NCBI RefSeq assembly: GCF_903815225.1
Contig: NZ_LR813084.1
Location: 5,728,001-5,792,000, forward strand
Reading direction: 5' to 3'
From: Delftia tsuruhatensis
Lineage (GTDB): Bacteria; Pseudomonadota; Gammaproteobacteria; Burkholderiales; Burkholderiaceae_C
Length of the DNA stretch: 64,000 nucleotides
This document shows positions 8,892 through 19,229 of this stretch, piece by piece; within the stretch, counting starts at the first letter, position 1, and each line of letters opens with the position of its first letter. The position numbers were made by a program, and so were the translations under genes. The notes under the pieces were generated by a model. It searched no databases, had not been told where the DNA came from, and saw nothing but the letters and a program-made list of their open reading frames with translations.

Positions 8892-9251
8892 TCACAGCAG
8901 CTTGGTGCCCAGCGGCACCTCGCGGTCGGGCACGCACAGCGCGACCTCGCCGTTCTCGTTGTGGAATCCCGTGACCAGGCATTCCGAGCGCATGGGGCCG
9001 ATCTGCTTGCTGGGAAAGTTCAGCACGGCCACCACCTGGCGGCCTATCAGTTCCTCGGGCCGGTACAGCGCCGTGATCTGGGCGCTGGACTTGCGCAGGC
9101 CCAGTTCGGGGCCGAAATCGACCTGCAGCACATAGGCAGGGCGGCGCGCCTCCTTGAACACCTGGGCGTCCACGATGCGGCCCACGCGCAGCTCCACCTT
9201 GAGGAAGTCGTCAAAACCAATCGTTTCGTGCAATGCGGATGAATGCGTCAT
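8892..9251 (-). CDS. csaA: tRNA-binding domain protein CsaA
   Basis: A 119-residue protein made of one EMAP/tRNA-binding OB-fold, as in CsaA, a secretion-related chaperone with tRNA-binding activity. It has the FLKVELRVGRIVDAQVF opening, the FGPELGLRKSSAQI strand and the VLNFPSKQIGPMRSE/LCVPDREVPLG ending of the family; typical CsaA is about 110 residues. ATG at 9251 is chosen because the domain starts about 15 residues in; the upstream extension is not protein-like. It converges with the Bug gene, 12 bases between stops. Confidence 0.85.
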   Translation of the reverse strand: MTHSSALHETIGFDDFLKVELRVGRIVDAQVFKEARRPAYVLQVDFGPELGLRKSSAQITALYRPEELIGRQVVAVLNFPSKQIGPMRSECLVTGFHNENGEVALCVPDREVPLGTKLL

Positions 9252-9325
9252 GCGGCCATGATGCCGCGCGGCCGGGGCCGGCTTTGTCGAGCAACGCTTG
9301 CAGTGCGGGGCAGACTGTCCGCCAT

Positions 9326-9358
9326 GAAAAAGGCCGGCATCGCGTCCGATGCCGGCCT
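9326..9358 (-). terminator. Rho-independent terminator of gap
   Basis: AGGCCGGCATCG (9331-9342) pairs perfectly with CGATGCCGGCCT (9347-9358) around a 4-base loop. On the minus strand the stem is followed by TTTTTC. It sits 55 bases after the gap stop. Confidence 0.9.
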
Positions 9359-9412
9359 GGTGCGGGGCCCTCGACAGGCCCCGCAGCGGTTCACGCCAGG
9401 AATTGCCTGGAA

Positions 9413-10522
<1,110 letters not shown>

Positions 10523-12568
10523 TTACTTGCCGGCGCGCTGCAGCGCAGCCTGCACGGTGTCGGCGACGTTCTCGGCCGTGAAGCCGAAGTGCTTGAACAG
10601 CACGGGCGCGGGCGCCGATTCGCCGTAGGTGTCGATGCCGACGACGGCGGCGCAGCCGTACTTCCACCAGAAGTCGGTCACGCCCATTTCCACGGCGATG
10701 CGCGGCAGGTTGGCCGGCAGCACCTGGCTCTTGTACTTCGCGTCCTGGCGGTCGAAGGTCGTGGTGCTGGGCATGGAGACCACGCGCACGGCGATCTTGC
10801 GATCGGCCAGCAGCTTCTGCGCGGCCAGGGCCAGCTGCACTTCGGAGCCGGTGGCGATGATGACGGCCTGGGCCTTCTTGTTCAGGCCGACGGCCTTGGG
10901 CTCGGACAGCACGTAGGCGCCGCAGGCGATGTCGTCCAGCGCGTCTTCGGTCTTGGCTGCGTAGGCCAGGTTCTGGCGCGACAGCAGCAGGGCCGTGGGC
11001 TTGTTCTTCTGGCTCAGGGCCACGGTCCAGGCGACGGCGGTTTCCGTGGTGTCTGCAGGGCGCCAGACATCCAGGCCCGGGATCAGGCGCAGCGAGGCGG
11101 CGTGCTCGATGGACTGGTGGGTGGGACCGTCCTCGCCCAGGCCGATGGAGTCGTGCGTGAAGACGTGGATCACGCGCTGCTTCATCAGCGCGGCCATGCG
11201 GATGGCGTTGCGGCTGTAGTCGCTGAAGGTCAGGAAGGTGCCGGCGTAGGGGATGTAGCCACCGTGCAGGGCGATGCCGTTCATGATGGCGGCCATGCCG
11301 AACTCGCGCACACCGTAGTTGATGTGGCGGCCGATCTTGCCGTCCTCGGTCAGGACCACGGCACCCTTGTCGTCCACGCGCAGCGAAGGCGTGCTCTTGG
11401 TGTTGGTCAGGTTGGAGCCGGTCAGGTCGGCCGAGCCGCCCAGCAGTTCGGGCAGGGCAGCGGTCAGGCCTTCCAGGGCCAGCTGGCTGGCCTTGCGGCT
11501 GGCCACGGTGGCGCCGGCGTCATGCGCGTCGGAGGCGATCTGCGCGGCGATCTCGCCGAAGTTGGCGGGCAGTTCGCCGGCCATGCGGCGCTTGAATTCG
11601 GCGGCCAGCTCGGGGAAGGCCTTGGCATAGGCGGCGAACTTCCTGTTCCAGGCGGCTTCGGACTTGGCGCCGGCGGCCTTGGCATCCCAGTCGCCATACA
11701 CGCTGGCGGGGATGTCGAAGGGGCCATGCTCCCAGCCCAGGGCGGCGCGGGTCAGCGCGATTTCCTCGGCGCCCAGGGGTTCGCCGTGGGCCTTGGCCGT
11801 GTCCTGGCGGTTGGGCGAGCCCTTGCCGATGTGGGTCTTGCAGCAGATCAGCGTGGGCTTGTCGGCGCTCTTCCTGGCAGCGGCGATGGCCTTGTCCACG
11901 GCATCCACGTCGTGGCCGTCGACGTCGCGGATCACGTTCCAGCCATAGGCCTCGAAGCGCGCGGGCGTGTTGTCGATGAACCAGGGGGCGACCTTGCCGT
12001 CAATGGAGATGCCGTTGTCGTCGTACAGGGCGACCAGCTTGTTCAGCTTCCAGGCGCCGGCCAGGGCCGCGGCCTCGTGGCTGATGCCTTCCATCAGGCA
12101 GCCGTCACCCAGGAACACATAGGTGTGGTGGTCGACGATGGAGTGGCCCGCGCGGTTGAACTCGGCGGCCAGCAGCTTTTCGGCCAGCGCGAAGCCCACG
12201 GCATTGGTGATGCCCTGGCCCAGGGGTCCGGTGGTGGTTTCCACGCCGGGGGTGACGCCCACTTCGGGGTGGCCGGCCGTCTTGCTGTGCAGCTGGCGGA
12301 AGTTCCTGAGCTCGTCGATAGGCAGCGCGTAGCCCGTCAGGTGCAGCAGCGCGTAGATCAGCATGGAGCCGTGGCCGTTGGACAGGATGAAGCGGTCGCG
12401 GTCCGCCCATTGCGGGTTGACGGGGTTGTGCTTGAGGTGACGGCTCCACAGTGCCACGGCCATGTCGGCCATGCCCATGGGGGCGCCGGGGTGACCGGAG
12501 TTGGCTTGTTGAACGGCATCCATTGCGAGTGCGCGGATCGCATTCGCCATTTGTTGAGTGTTGGCCAT
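10523..12568 (-). CDS. tkt: Transketolase
   Basis: A 681-residue thiamine-diphosphate transketolase of the pentose phosphate (and Calvin) pathway, moving two-carbon units between sugar phosphates. It has the TPP/Mg motif beginning GDGCLMEG, the [15 protein letters not shown] loop with the substrate-binding His, and the C-terminal transketolase domain. Length is normal (about 660-690). AGGAG-type sequence precedes the ATG. It is divergent from murU across 117 bases and is followed by gap, a frequent order in this family. Confidence 0.96.
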   Translation of the reverse strand: MANTQQMANAIRALAMDAVQQANSGHPGAPMGMADMAVALWSRHLKHNPVNPQWADRDRFILSNGHGSMLIYALLHLTGYALPIDELRNFRQLHSKTAGHPEVGVTPGVETTTGPLGQGITNAVGFALAEKLLAAEFNRAGHSIVDHHTYVFLGDGCLMEGISHEAAALAGAWKLNKLVALYDDNGISIDGKVAPWFIDNTPARFEAYGWNVIRDVDGHDVDAVDKAIAAARKSADKPTLICCKTHIGKGSPNRQDTAKAHGEPLGAEEIALTRAALGWEHGPFDIPASVYGDWDAKAAGAKSEAAWNRKFAAYAKAFPELAAEFKRRMAGELPANFGEIAAQIASDAHDAGATVASRKASQLALEGLTAALPELLGGSADLTGSNLTNTKSTPSLRVDDKGAVVLTEDGKIGRHINYGVREFGMAAIMNGIALHGGYIPYAGTFLTFSDYSRNAIRMAALMKQRVIHVFTHDSIGLGEDGPTHQSIEHAASLRLIPGLDVWRPADTTETAVAWTVALSQKNKPTALLLSRQNLAYAAKTEDALDDIACGAYVLSEPKAVGLNKKAQAVIIATGSEVQLALAAQKLLADRKIAVRVVSMPSTTTFDRQDAKYKSQVLPANLPRIAVEMGVTDFWWKYGCAAVVGIDTYGESAPAPVLFKHFGFTAENVADTVQAALQRAGK

Positions 12569-12685
12569 CAGGGCGCTCCGTAAAGGAGGGGGTAATCAGA
12601 GTAAGCCGGTCATTTTAAAGGAGGCGGGTTTTCGGCCTTGGCGCGTGGGGCAATGGCCGCTGGCGATGGTCTACAGTTGCACTCC

Positions 12686-13471
12686 ATGACCGTCCCGCCC
12701 ACCCCGCCGTTTCCCGCCGCGCAGGCGCTTTCCCTCACCGAGCAGCCACCGGCCATGCTGCTGGCCGCGGGCCGAGGCGAGCGCATGCGGCCACTGACCG
12801 ACACCTGCCCCAAGCCGCTGCTGGCCGTGCAGGGACAGCCGCTGCTGGCACACCATCTGCGAGCCCTGGCGAAGGCTGGCGTACGCCGTGCCGTCATCAA
12901 CACAGGCTGGCTGGGCGAGCAGATCCCTGCGCGCTTTGGCACGCGCTTCGTGCCCGGGACGGCAGGCGAGCCGCTGTCGCTGGCGTACTCGCCCGAGCCT
13001 GAGCAGGCGCTGGAGACGGCCGGCGGCATTGCGCGCGCGCTGCCGCTGCTGGACATGGTGTTCTGGCTGGCGGCCGGCGATGTGTACGCACCGGACTTCG
13101 ACTTTCCCTTCGACGCCGCCCGCGACTTCGCGGCCAGCGGCCGCCTGGCCCATCTGTGGCTGGTGCCCAACCCCGAGCACCATCCGCGTGGCGACTTCGG
13201 CGTGGATGCGCTGGGCCTGGCCTGCGACTGGCCCGAGGGCGATGCCCGCCCGCGCCAGACCTACGGCACCATCGCGCTGCTGCGCGCCGAGCTGTTTGCC
13301 GCGCCCTGGTGCGACATCCCGCCCGGCAACCCCGAGGGCCGGCGCGTCCCGCTGGTGTCGCTGCTGCGCCGGGCCATGGCTGCGGGCCAGGTGAGCGCCA
13401 GCCCGTACACGGGCCGCTGGACCGATGTGGGCACGCCCGCGCGGCTGGAGCGCCTCAACGCGCCGGGCTGA
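12686..13471 (+). CDS. murU: N-acetylmuramate alpha-1-phosphate uridylyltransferase
   Basis: A 261-residue sugar-phosphate nucleotidyltransferase, most like MurU, which makes UDP-MurNAc from MurNAc-1-phosphate in the fosfomycin-bypassing cell-wall recycling route. It has the signature LAAGRGERMRPLTDTCPKPLL at about residues 25-45, LETAGGI, a VPNPEHHPRGDFG segment matching MurU's NPGHHGRGDF, and the ending GRWTDVGTPARLERLN. ATG at 12686 leaves a 24-residue N-terminal lead longer than in Pseudomonas MurU, so an internal start is possible. The partner kinase AmgK is not in view. Other hexose-1-phosphate nucleotidyltransferases are the alternative. Confidence 0.75.
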   Translation: MTVPPTPPFPAAQALSLTEQPPAMLLAAGRGERMRPLTDTCPKPLLAVQGQPLLAHHLRALAKAGVRRAVINTGWLGEQIPARFGTRFVPGTAGEPLSLAYSPEPEQALETAGGIARALPLLDMVFWLAAGDVYAPDFDFPFDAARDFAASGRLAHLWLVPNPEHHPRGDFGVDALGLACDWPEGDARPRQTYGTIALLRAELFAAPWCDIPPGNPEGRRVPLVSLLRRAMAAGQVSASPYTGRWTDVGTPARLERLNAPG

Positions 13472-13603
13472 TACACCGCGCGTCGGTGAGTGCGGCCTGG
13501 CGATCGGCAGCTTGGCGCCCTGCCCCCTGCGCCTGCAGGCAGCGGCAGGCGCTTCGTGATAGCGTCGCTGGTTCGGCGCAGCGGCGCGCCAGAAAGCCTT
13601 TCG

Positions 13604-14446
13604 ATGAGCGTGATCCAGTATGTGATGTTCCTGGCCCTGGTGGGCCTGGCGACGTTTTGCCAGAACCTGACGGGCTTTGCCTTCGGACTGATCTTCGTGG
13701 GCGTGGCCGGTGCCACGCACCTGATGGGCATAGGCGATGCCGCCAACGTGGCCTGCCTGCTGTCCGTGGTCAATGGCGTGGTCTACCTGCGCACCCACCG
13801 CCAGGTGCCGCAGTGGACCCTGCTCAAGCCCATGCTCGCCAGCAGCATCATCGGCGTGGTGGGCGGCGTGCTGCTGCTGCAGTGGCTCAGCGGCAATGCG
13901 CTGAGCGGGCTGCGCATGCTGCTGGGCCTGGCCATCATGGCCTGCGCGCTGTTGTTGCTGCTGCAAAAGCAGGTCAACGCACAAATGTCCGGACCGGTGT
14001 CGCTGTGGGTGGCCGGTGTGGCCTCGGGACTGCTGGGCGGTCTGTTCGCCACGCCGGGCCCGCCCATGGTCTACCACCTGTACCGCCAGCCGCTGGACCG
14101 TCTGGTGGTGCGCCAGTGCCTGTTCTCCATGTTCCTCACCTGCGCGCTGCTGCGCCTGGCGATGGTGGCCTGGGAGGGCGAGGTCACCGGCAGCGTGCTG
14201 TTGGCCGCAGCCCTGGCCTTTCCCGTGGTGACGGTGGTGACCTGGCTGCACATGCGCCATCCGCCCGCCCTGCCCAAGCGGCTGGTGGAGTGGATGGTCT
14301 GCCTGCTGCTGATGCTCTCGGGCACCAGCCTGCTGGTGTCGGGCTGGAATGCAAGCCAGCCTCAGCCCGTGGTGCCCGATGACGAGATGGCCATGGCCGT
14401 ACCCCAGCGGTCAGCAGCTGCGGCTGCGGCCCCCACGCCGCGCTGA
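13604..14446 (+). CDS. TSUP (TauE/SafE) family membrane permease
   Basis: A 280-residue polytopic protein of the sulfite exporter TauE/SafE family, which moves sulfite, sulfoacetate or other organic anions across the inner membrane. Two homologous halves are visible. The first contains QNLTGFAFGLIFVG and the second GVASGLLGGLFATPGPPMVYHLY, the G-G-x-x-A-x-x-G-P-P type motif of the family; about eight hydrophobic segments. ATG at 13604 is chosen because the first helix starts right after it. The C-terminus ends in an Ala/Pro-rich tail. The substrate is unknown. Confidence 0.82.
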   Translation: MSVIQYVMFLALVGLATFCQNLTGFAFGLIFVGVAGATHLMGIGDAANVACLLSVVNGVVYLRTHRQVPQWTLLKPMLASSIIGVVGGVLLLQWLSGNALSGLRMLLGLAIMACALLLLLQKQVNAQMSGPVSLWVAGVASGLLGGLFATPGPPMVYHLYRQPLDRLVVRQCLFSMFLTCALLRLAMVAWEGEVTGSVLLAAALAFPVVTVVTWLHMRHPPALPKRLVEWMVCLLLMLSGTSLLVSGWNASQPQPVVPDDEMAMAVPQRSAAAAAAPTPR

Positions 14447-14450
14447 AAGC

Positions 14451-14485
14451 AAAAAAGCCCGCCAGGCGGACCGGCGGGCTTTTTT
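14451..14485. terminator. Bidirectional terminator between TSUP gene and fba
   Basis: AAAAAAGCCCGCC (14451-14463) is the exact complement of GGCGGGCTTTTTT (14473-14485), with a 9-base loop. Converging genes end on each side, and the stem has a T-run on both strands, so it can serve both. Confidence 0.92.
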
Positions 14486-14502
14486 GAAGGGGCAGGAACC
14501 GA

Positions 14503-15567
14503 TCAGTTCACGACCTGCTGCAGCGAGCCGGCAGCGTACTTGGCGGCCATCTGCTCCAGCGTGTAGCCCTTGATCTTGGCGCCCTGGCCTTCGCAGCCGA
14601 ACTCGATGTAGCGGGCCTTGCAGATCTGCTTGGCGGCTTCGCGGGCAGGCTTGAGCCATTCGCGGGCATCGAACTTCTCGGGGTTCTCGGCCAGGAACTT
14701 GCGCACGGCGCCGGTCATCGCCAGGCGGATGTCGGTGTCGATGTTGATCTTGCGCACGCCGTGCTTGATGGCTTCCTGGATTTCCTCGACGGGCACGCCG
14801 TAGGTTTCCTTCATGGCGCCGCCGTACTGGCGGATGATTTCCAGCAGTTCCTGGGGCACGGAGGAGGAGCCGTGCATGACCAGGTGGGTGTTGGGCAGGC
14901 GGGCGTGGATTTCCTTGACGCGCTGGATGGACAGGATGTCGCCCGTGGGCTTGCGCGTGAACTTGTAGGCGCCGTGGCTGGTGCCGATGGCAATGGCCAG
15001 CGCGTCCAGCTGCGTGGCCTTGACGAACTGGGCCGCTTCCTCGGGGTCGGTCAGCAGGGCCGAGTGGTCGAGCACGCCTTCGGCGCCCACGCCGTCTTCC
15101 TCGCCGGCCATGCCGGTTTCCAGGGAGCCCAGGCAGCCGAGTTCACCTTCGACCGTGGCGCCCAGCTTGTGGGCCATTTCCACGACCTTGCGGGTCACGT
15201 CCACGTTGTATTCGAAGGACGAGGGCGTCTTGCCGTCTTCCATCAGCGAGCCGTCCATCATCACCGAGCCGAAACCCAGGTTCAGCGCGCCCTGGCAGAT
15301 GGCGGGCGAGGTGCCGTGGTCCTGGTGCATGACCAGGGGGATGTGGGGATACTGCTCAGCGGCGGCCTGGATCAGGTGCTTGATGAAGGGCTCGCCGGCG
15401 TACTTGCGGGCGCCTGCGCTGGCCTGCAGGATGACGGGCGCGCCCACTTCGTCGGCGGCCGACATCACGGCTTGCACCTGCTCCAGGTTGTTGACGTTGA
15501 AGGCGGGAAGACCGTAGCCGTTTTCGGCAGCGTGGTCCAGCAGTTCGCGCATCGAAACGAGAGGCAT
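14503..15567 (-). CDS. fba: Fructose-bisphosphate aldolase, class II (Calvin-type)
   Basis: A 354-residue zinc-dependent aldolase that cleaves or forms fructose-1,6-bisphosphate. It has the zinc site [18 protein letters not shown], the [12 protein letters not shown] loop, and the [11 protein letters not shown] phosphate-binding region; length fits the 354-residue Calvin-cycle subtype. ATG at 15567 ([13 protein letters not shown]) is the normal family start; the frame's extension upstream is not conserved-looking. It lies downstream of the sensor kinase gene on the same strand with 129 bases between, so it has room for its own promoter. Confidence 0.95.
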   Translation of the reverse strand: MPLVSMRELLDHAAENGYGLPAFNVNNLEQVQAVMSAADEVGAPVILQASAGARKYAGEPFIKHLIQAAAEQYPHIPLVMHQDHGTSPAICQGALNLGFGSVMMDGSLMEDGKTPSSFEYNVDVTRKVVEMAHKLGATVEGELGCLGSLETGMAGEEDGVGAEGVLDHSALLTDPEEAAQFVKATQLDALAIAIGTSHGAYKFTRKPTGDILSIQRVKEIHARLPNTHLVMHGSSSVPQELLEIIRQYGGAMKETYGVPVEEIQEAIKHGVRKINIDTDIRLAMTGAVRKFLAENPEKFDAREWLKPAREAAKQICKARYIEFGCEGQGAKIKGYTLEQMAAKYAAGSLQQVVN

Positions 15568-15670
15568 GTGTAGGGTCCGTATCAAGTTGTTGAGAGGGGG
15601 ATGCCCCTGCCGCATGGCAGCCGCCGCTGCGTCATGGGTGCGCTGCGGGGCCACGGCCGGGGGATCGCGG

Positions 15671-15690
15671 CAGTAACCGCTTGGTAACTG
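15671..15690. promoter_or_regulatory. Imperfect palindrome upstream of fba
   Basis: CAGTAACC (15671-15678) faces GGTAACTG (15683-15690) with one mismatch and a 4-base spacer, just after the kinase stop and about 104 bases before fba. With no T-run it looks more like an operator than a terminator. The binding protein is unknown. Confidence 0.3.
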
Positions 15691-15696
15691 GCGATT

Positions 15697-17067
15697 TTAA
15701 CCAGCTGCCGCCAACCCTGTCCCAGGCATTCCCATGCGGTAGCAGGTCGTGAAGCCTTCGGGCGGCGCGGCCTCGCCAAAGCTTCCCTGATGGGCGCGCA
15801 GCACGCGCGCCACGATCTCGTGGCCCAGGTGCAGGCTGTCCACGGGCGGCGGCGCACGGTCGACGCCGTCCCTGCGGCCATCGTCGCAGACCTGCAGCCA
15901 GACCTCGCCATCCGGCCCCTGCCCGGCCTGGACTTCGATCTGCGTGCCGTGCGGCGTGTGCTTGAGGGCGTTTTCCACCAGATTGCGCAACGCCAGCTCC
16001 AGCAGCACGGCATTGCCCATCACGCCCAGTGCCTCAGGCGCCTGCACGGACAGGCTGCAGTCGCGCTGCCAGGCCGCCTGCGCATGGGCAGCCACCACCT
16101 GGCGGGCCAGCGCGGCCAGGTCCACGGGCACGGGCGGCTCGGCCAGCATGGCGCGGCCTGCGCGCGCCAGTGCCAGCAGTTGGCTGAGCACATGGCCGGC
16201 GTGCAGCGCGTCCCGGCCTATCTGCGCCAGTGCCTGGCGCTGGGCCGGGGCGTCCATGGCACCGGCCGGCGCATCGCCCAGGGCGCGCGCCTGCAAGGCA
16301 ATGGATGCCAGCGGCGTGCGCAGTTCATGGGCCACTTCGTTGGCCAGGCTGCGCTCACGCTCCAGCGCCTCCTGCTGGCGGTCCAGCAAGGTGTTGATGG
16401 AGTTGACCACGGGCATGAATTCCCGCAGCGCGTGGCGGTGCGAGACGCGCTCGGCCTGGGCCAGGTCCAGGCGCTCCACCTCGCGCGAGAGTTCGTTGAG
16501 CGGCCGCATGCCCCGGCGAATGGCCAGCCCCAGCGCCAGCGCCACCACGGGCAGCAGCCACAGGCCGGGCTCGATCATCTGGCCCGCGATGTCGTCGGCC
16601 AGTTCGTCGCGCTCCTGCAGTTCGATCATCACGCTGACCTTGCGCGCGTGGTCGCGGCTCCACTGGGTGAAGCTGCGCCAGGCGCGGCGCTCCGGGCCCA
16701 GGCGCAGCGTGGCAAAGCCCTGCTCGGTGTCGAAGGAGGGCTCGGGCGCATCGCCGGTGCGCGAGATGACCCGCCCCGTGCCGTCCCACAGGGCCACGCT
16801 CAGCGATTGCTGGTAGTCGTGGGCCATGAGGCCCGGCGGCTCGTGCACGGGCGTGGCCTCGCCGTGGTCCACGGCGCCTTCCACATGGAGATTGAGCACC
16901 AGCGCCGCGACACCGGCCAGGTGGCCGTCGGTCAGCTCGTCGGCCTCGTGCACGCCGGTCTGGTATCCCAGGGCCACGAAGCTGGCCCAGACCACCACCA
17001 GCGCGCCCAGCATCCAGGCCATCAGATGCCAGATCAGCGAGGGCCGGCGGCCCGGCGCGGCGCTCAT
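15697..17067 (-). CDS. Two-component sensor histidine kinase, QseC/PmrB-like
   Basis: A 456-residue membrane sensor. TM1 is about residues 11-35, the periplasmic loop runs to about 165, TM2 is about 168-185, then a HAMP-like linker and the H-box VAHELRTPLASI with phospho-acceptor His247. The N-box (LVENALKHTP) is intact. The G1 box reads DDGRRDGV instead of DxGxG, the ATP lid is very short, and the G2 region reads HLGHEIVARV instead of GLGLxIV, so ATP binding may be altered. It overlaps the regulator gene by ATGA, so the two are coupled. The signal is unknown; the neighbours suggest an envelope signal. Confidence 0.85.
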   Translation of the reverse strand: MSAAPGRRPSLIWHLMAWMLGALVVVWASFVALGYQTGVHEADELTDGHLAGVAALVLNLHVEGAVDHGEATPVHEPPGLMAHDYQQSLSVALWDGTGRVISRTGDAPEPSFDTEQGFATLRLGPERRAWRSFTQWSRDHARKVSVMIELQERDELADDIAGQMIEPGLWLLPVVALALGLAIRRGMRPLNELSREVERLDLAQAERVSHRHALREFMPVVNSINTLLDRQQEALERERSLANEVAHELRTPLASIALQARALGDAPAGAMDAPAQRQALAQIGRDALHAGHVLSQLLALARAGRAMLAEPPVPVDLAALARQVVAAHAQAAWQRDCSLSVQAPEALGVMGNAVLLELALRNLVENALKHTPHGTQIEVQAGQGPDGEVWLQVCDDGRRDGVDRAPPPVDSLHLGHEIVARVLRAHQGSFGEAAPPEGFTTCYRMGMPGTGLAAAG

Positions 17068-17762
17068 GCGTTCTCCACGGGCAGGAAGTAGCCCACGCCG
17101 CGCATGGTGACGATGCTGGCATTGCCCAGCTTCTTGCGCAGATGGTGGATGTGGACCTCGACGGCATTGCTCTCCACCGCCGTGCCCCAGCTGTACAGGT
17201 GTTCCTCGATCTGCTGGCGCGAGAGCACGCGCCCGCGCGCCTGCAGCAGCACCCAGAGCACGGAGAACTCGCGCGGCGACATCTCCACCAGCTTGCCATC
17301 GCGGCGCACGGTGCGCGCGGCGGGATCGACCTCCAGCTCGCCATGGCGGATCACGGGAGCCGCCTGCCCTGCCGCGCGGCGCAGCATGGCGCGCAGGCGG
17401 GCCTCCAGTTCGTCGATGTCGAAGGGCTTGACCAGGTAGTCGTCGGCGCCCAGATCCAGTCCGGCGATGCGCTCTCGCACCTGGTCGCGCGCCGTAAGAA
17501 TGAGCACGGGCGTGTTCGGATCCGGCAGCGCCTGGTGGTCGCCGCCCGGGCGGCGCGGCCCCCGCAGCCGGCGCAGGATCTCGCTGCCGTCGCCATCGGG
17601 CAGGCCAAGGTCCAGCAGCACGGCATCGAAGTGCTCCATCTCCAGCGCATGCCAGGCCTGGGCCACGGAGGCGCACACGTCGACCGCGTAGCGGCGCTGT
17701 TCCAGATTGGCCTTCAGCCCGGCGGCAATGCCCGCGTTGTCCTCGACGACAAGTATTCGCAT
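17064..17762 (-). CDS. OmpR-family response regulator, PmrA/QseB-like
   Basis: A 232-residue regulator with an N-terminal receiver (acidic pair near VVEDN, phospho-acceptor Asp51 in LLDLGLPDGDG, Lys in VKPFD) and a C-terminal winged helix (MSPREFSVL...AVEVHIHHLRKKLG...GVGYFL). Between receiver helix 3 and strand 4 is an unusual Pro/Gly/Arg-rich insert of about 12 residues (GPRRPGGDHQALPD). ATG at 17762 (MRILVVEDN) is the canonical start; in-frame ATGs at 17777 and 17786 would add 5 or 8 residues. It heads the two-gene operon with the kinase, divergent from two PAP2 genes, with a PmrA-like direct repeat in the gap. Confidence 0.92.
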   Translation of the reverse strand: MRILVVEDNAGIAAGLKANLEQRRYAVDVCASVAQAWHALEMEHFDAVLLDLGLPDGDGSEILRRLRGPRRPGGDHQALPDPNTPVLILTARDQVRERIAGLDLGADDYLVKPFDIDELEARLRAMLRRAAGQAAPVIRHGELEVDPAARTVRRDGKLVEMSPREFSVLWVLLQARGRVLSRQQIEEHLYSWGTAVESNAVEVHIHHLRKKLGNASIVTMRGVGYFLPVENA

Positions 17763-17838
17763 GCGCGCATTGTGCATGGTGTCCATCTTCCCGGACCGGC
17801 GAGGGGCCCTGGCGGGATGGCCGCACGCCGCCGTGGGC

Positions 17839-17855
17839 GTTAAGACGGGTTTAAG
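17839..17855. promoter_or_regulatory. PmrA/QseB-type direct repeat
   Basis: GTTAAG-N5-TTTAAG on the plus strand; on the minus strand CTTAAA-N5-CTTAAC. This closely follows the hexamer-N5-hexamer TTAA half-site rule known for PmrA/QseB boxes, with one off-consensus base per reading. It lies between the regulator operon and the PAP2 genes, so it could serve autoregulation, PAP2 control, or both. Confidence 0.55.
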
Positions 17856-17866
17856 CCGCGCTTTCC

Positions 17867-18646
17867 ATGCTGCCGGCCATGCCGATATCCGACCGTCCAG
17901 ACCCAGCCCCCGCCACCGCGCGGACACCCACCGTCCACCGCACCCTTGCCTGGACCCTGCTGGCACTGGCCGTGGTCCTGGCCTGGGATGCCGGCGCCCT
18001 GGACCTGGCCATGGCGCGCTGGTTCGGCAGCGCCGACGGCTTTGCGCTGCGTTCGGACTGGTTCTTCGTGAACATCGCCCACGAGGGTGCACGCCGCCTG
18101 GCCTGGCTGCTGGTGCTGGTGCTGACGCTGGGCGTCTGGCGCCCCATGGGCGCGCTGCGCCTGCTGCCCCACGGGCGGCGCGTGCAGCTGGTGGCCGGCA
18201 TCCTGCTGTCGCTGGCGCTGATCTCGGTGCTCAAGTACACCAGCGCCACCAGTTGCCCCTGGGACCTGGCCGAGTTTGGCGGCGTGGCGCGCCATGTCTC
18301 GCACTGGTCGTTGGGTCTGGCCGACGGTGGACCGGGCCGCTGCTTTCCCGCGGGCCATGCCTCGGCCGGCTTTGCCTTCCTGGCCGGCTATTTCGCGCTG
18401 CGCCGCCACGCTCCGCGCGCGGCGCGGATCTGGCTGGCCGGCGCGCTGGCTGCCGGCCTGCTGATGGGACTGGCCCAGCAAATGCGCGGCGCCCACTTCA
18501 TGAGCCACACGCTGTGGACCGGCTGGCTGTGCTGGACCGCGGGCTGGCTCTGCGACCTGGCCACGACCCGCCTGCTGCGCGGCAGGGACGGCGCGCCCGA
18601 CTCGCTATGGCCCGCCAACGCCGGACTGCCGCCTTCCACCCCCTGA
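17867..18646 (+). CDS. PAP2 family membrane phosphatase (LpxE/PgpB-like)
   Basis: A 259-residue integral membrane phosphatase of the PAP2 superfamily, with active site facing the periplasm. Motif C1 is KYTSATSCPWD (from Lys123), C2 is FPAGHAS (160-166, His164) and C3 is RGAHFMSHTLW (Arg207, His214). The CPWD form of C1 is typical of the lipid A/phosphatidylglycerophosphate phosphatase branch. About five or six hydrophobic segments are visible. An ATG at 17879 is an alternative start. It is followed after 10 bases by a second PAP2 gene and lies divergent from a PmrAB-like system, so a role in lipid phosphate remodelling is inferred. Confidence 0.82.
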   Translation: MLPAMPISDRPDPAPATARTPTVHRTLAWTLLALAVVLAWDAGALDLAMARWFGSADGFALRSDWFFVNIAHEGARRLAWLLVLVLTLGVWRPMGALRLLPHGRRVQLVAGILLSLALISVLKYTSATSCPWDLAEFGGVARHVSHWSLGLADGGPGRCFPAGHASAGFAFLAGYFALRRHAPRAARIWLAGALAAGLLMGLAQQMRGAHFMSHTLWTGWLCWTAGWLCDLATTRLLRGRDGAPDSLWPANAGLPPSTP

Positions 18647-18656
18647 GCGATCTTCC

Positions 18657-19226
18657 ATGCTGCCCCTGGACCCCGCCCTGTTCACGCTGCTGAACGCCGA
18701 CGCGCACACGCCCGCCGCCTCCATTGCCGCCGCGCGCGCCATTTCCTCCTGGCTGCCCTCCCTGTGCGCCATTCCCGTGGTGGCCGGGCTGGTGCGCGGC
18801 TCGCCCGCCCTGCGCCGCACGCTGGTGCTGGCCATGCTGTCCATGCTGGCCGCCTGGGCCGTGGCGCGCCTGATCCGCTGGGGTTTTCCAGCGCCCCGGC
18901 CAGCACAGCTGGGCATGGGCACACAATGGATCGAGCATGCGCTGCGTTCGAGCTTTCCCAGCCTGCACGCCACGGGCGCCTTCGCCCTGGCCCAGGCGCT
19001 GACCCTGGGCTGCACACGCCACCGCCGCTGGGTCATGGCGTCAGCCTGGTCGCTGGCCCTGGGCATGGCCTGGAGCCGCGTGCACCTGGGCGTGCACTTC
19101 CCGTCCGATGTGGTCGGCGGTGCCATCGTGGGCATCTGCAGCGCCACCCTGGTCTGGCATGCCGCGCTGTGGCGCCGCCGTGCAGGCGGGCCGCTGCTGG
19201 CACGCCTGGGCTCAGGCATGCTCTGA
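18657..19226 (+). CDS. PAP2 family phosphatase, BcrC/undecaprenyl pyrophosphatase-like
   Basis: A 189-residue PAP2 membrane protein. Motif C1 is RWGFPAPRP, C2 is SFPSLHAT with the catalytic His, and C3 is SRVHLGVHFPSDV. The small size and the PSLHA and HFPSD forms resemble BcrC-type undecaprenyl pyrophosphate phosphatases. It is in tandem with the first PAP2 gene, so one transcript is likely. A plausible job is recycling undecaprenyl phosphate or dephosphorylating a lipid donor, but the substrate is not determined by sequence. Confidence 0.8.
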   Translation: MLPLDPALFTLLNADAHTPAASIAAARAISSWLPSLCAIPVVAGLVRGSPALRRTLVLAMLSMLAAWAVARLIRWGFPAPRPAQLGMGTQWIEHALRSSFPSLHATGAFALAQALTLGCTRHRRWVMASAWSLALGMAWSRVHLGVHFPSDVVGGAIVGICSATLVWHAALWRRRAGGPLLARLGSGML

Positions 19227-19229
19227 AAC

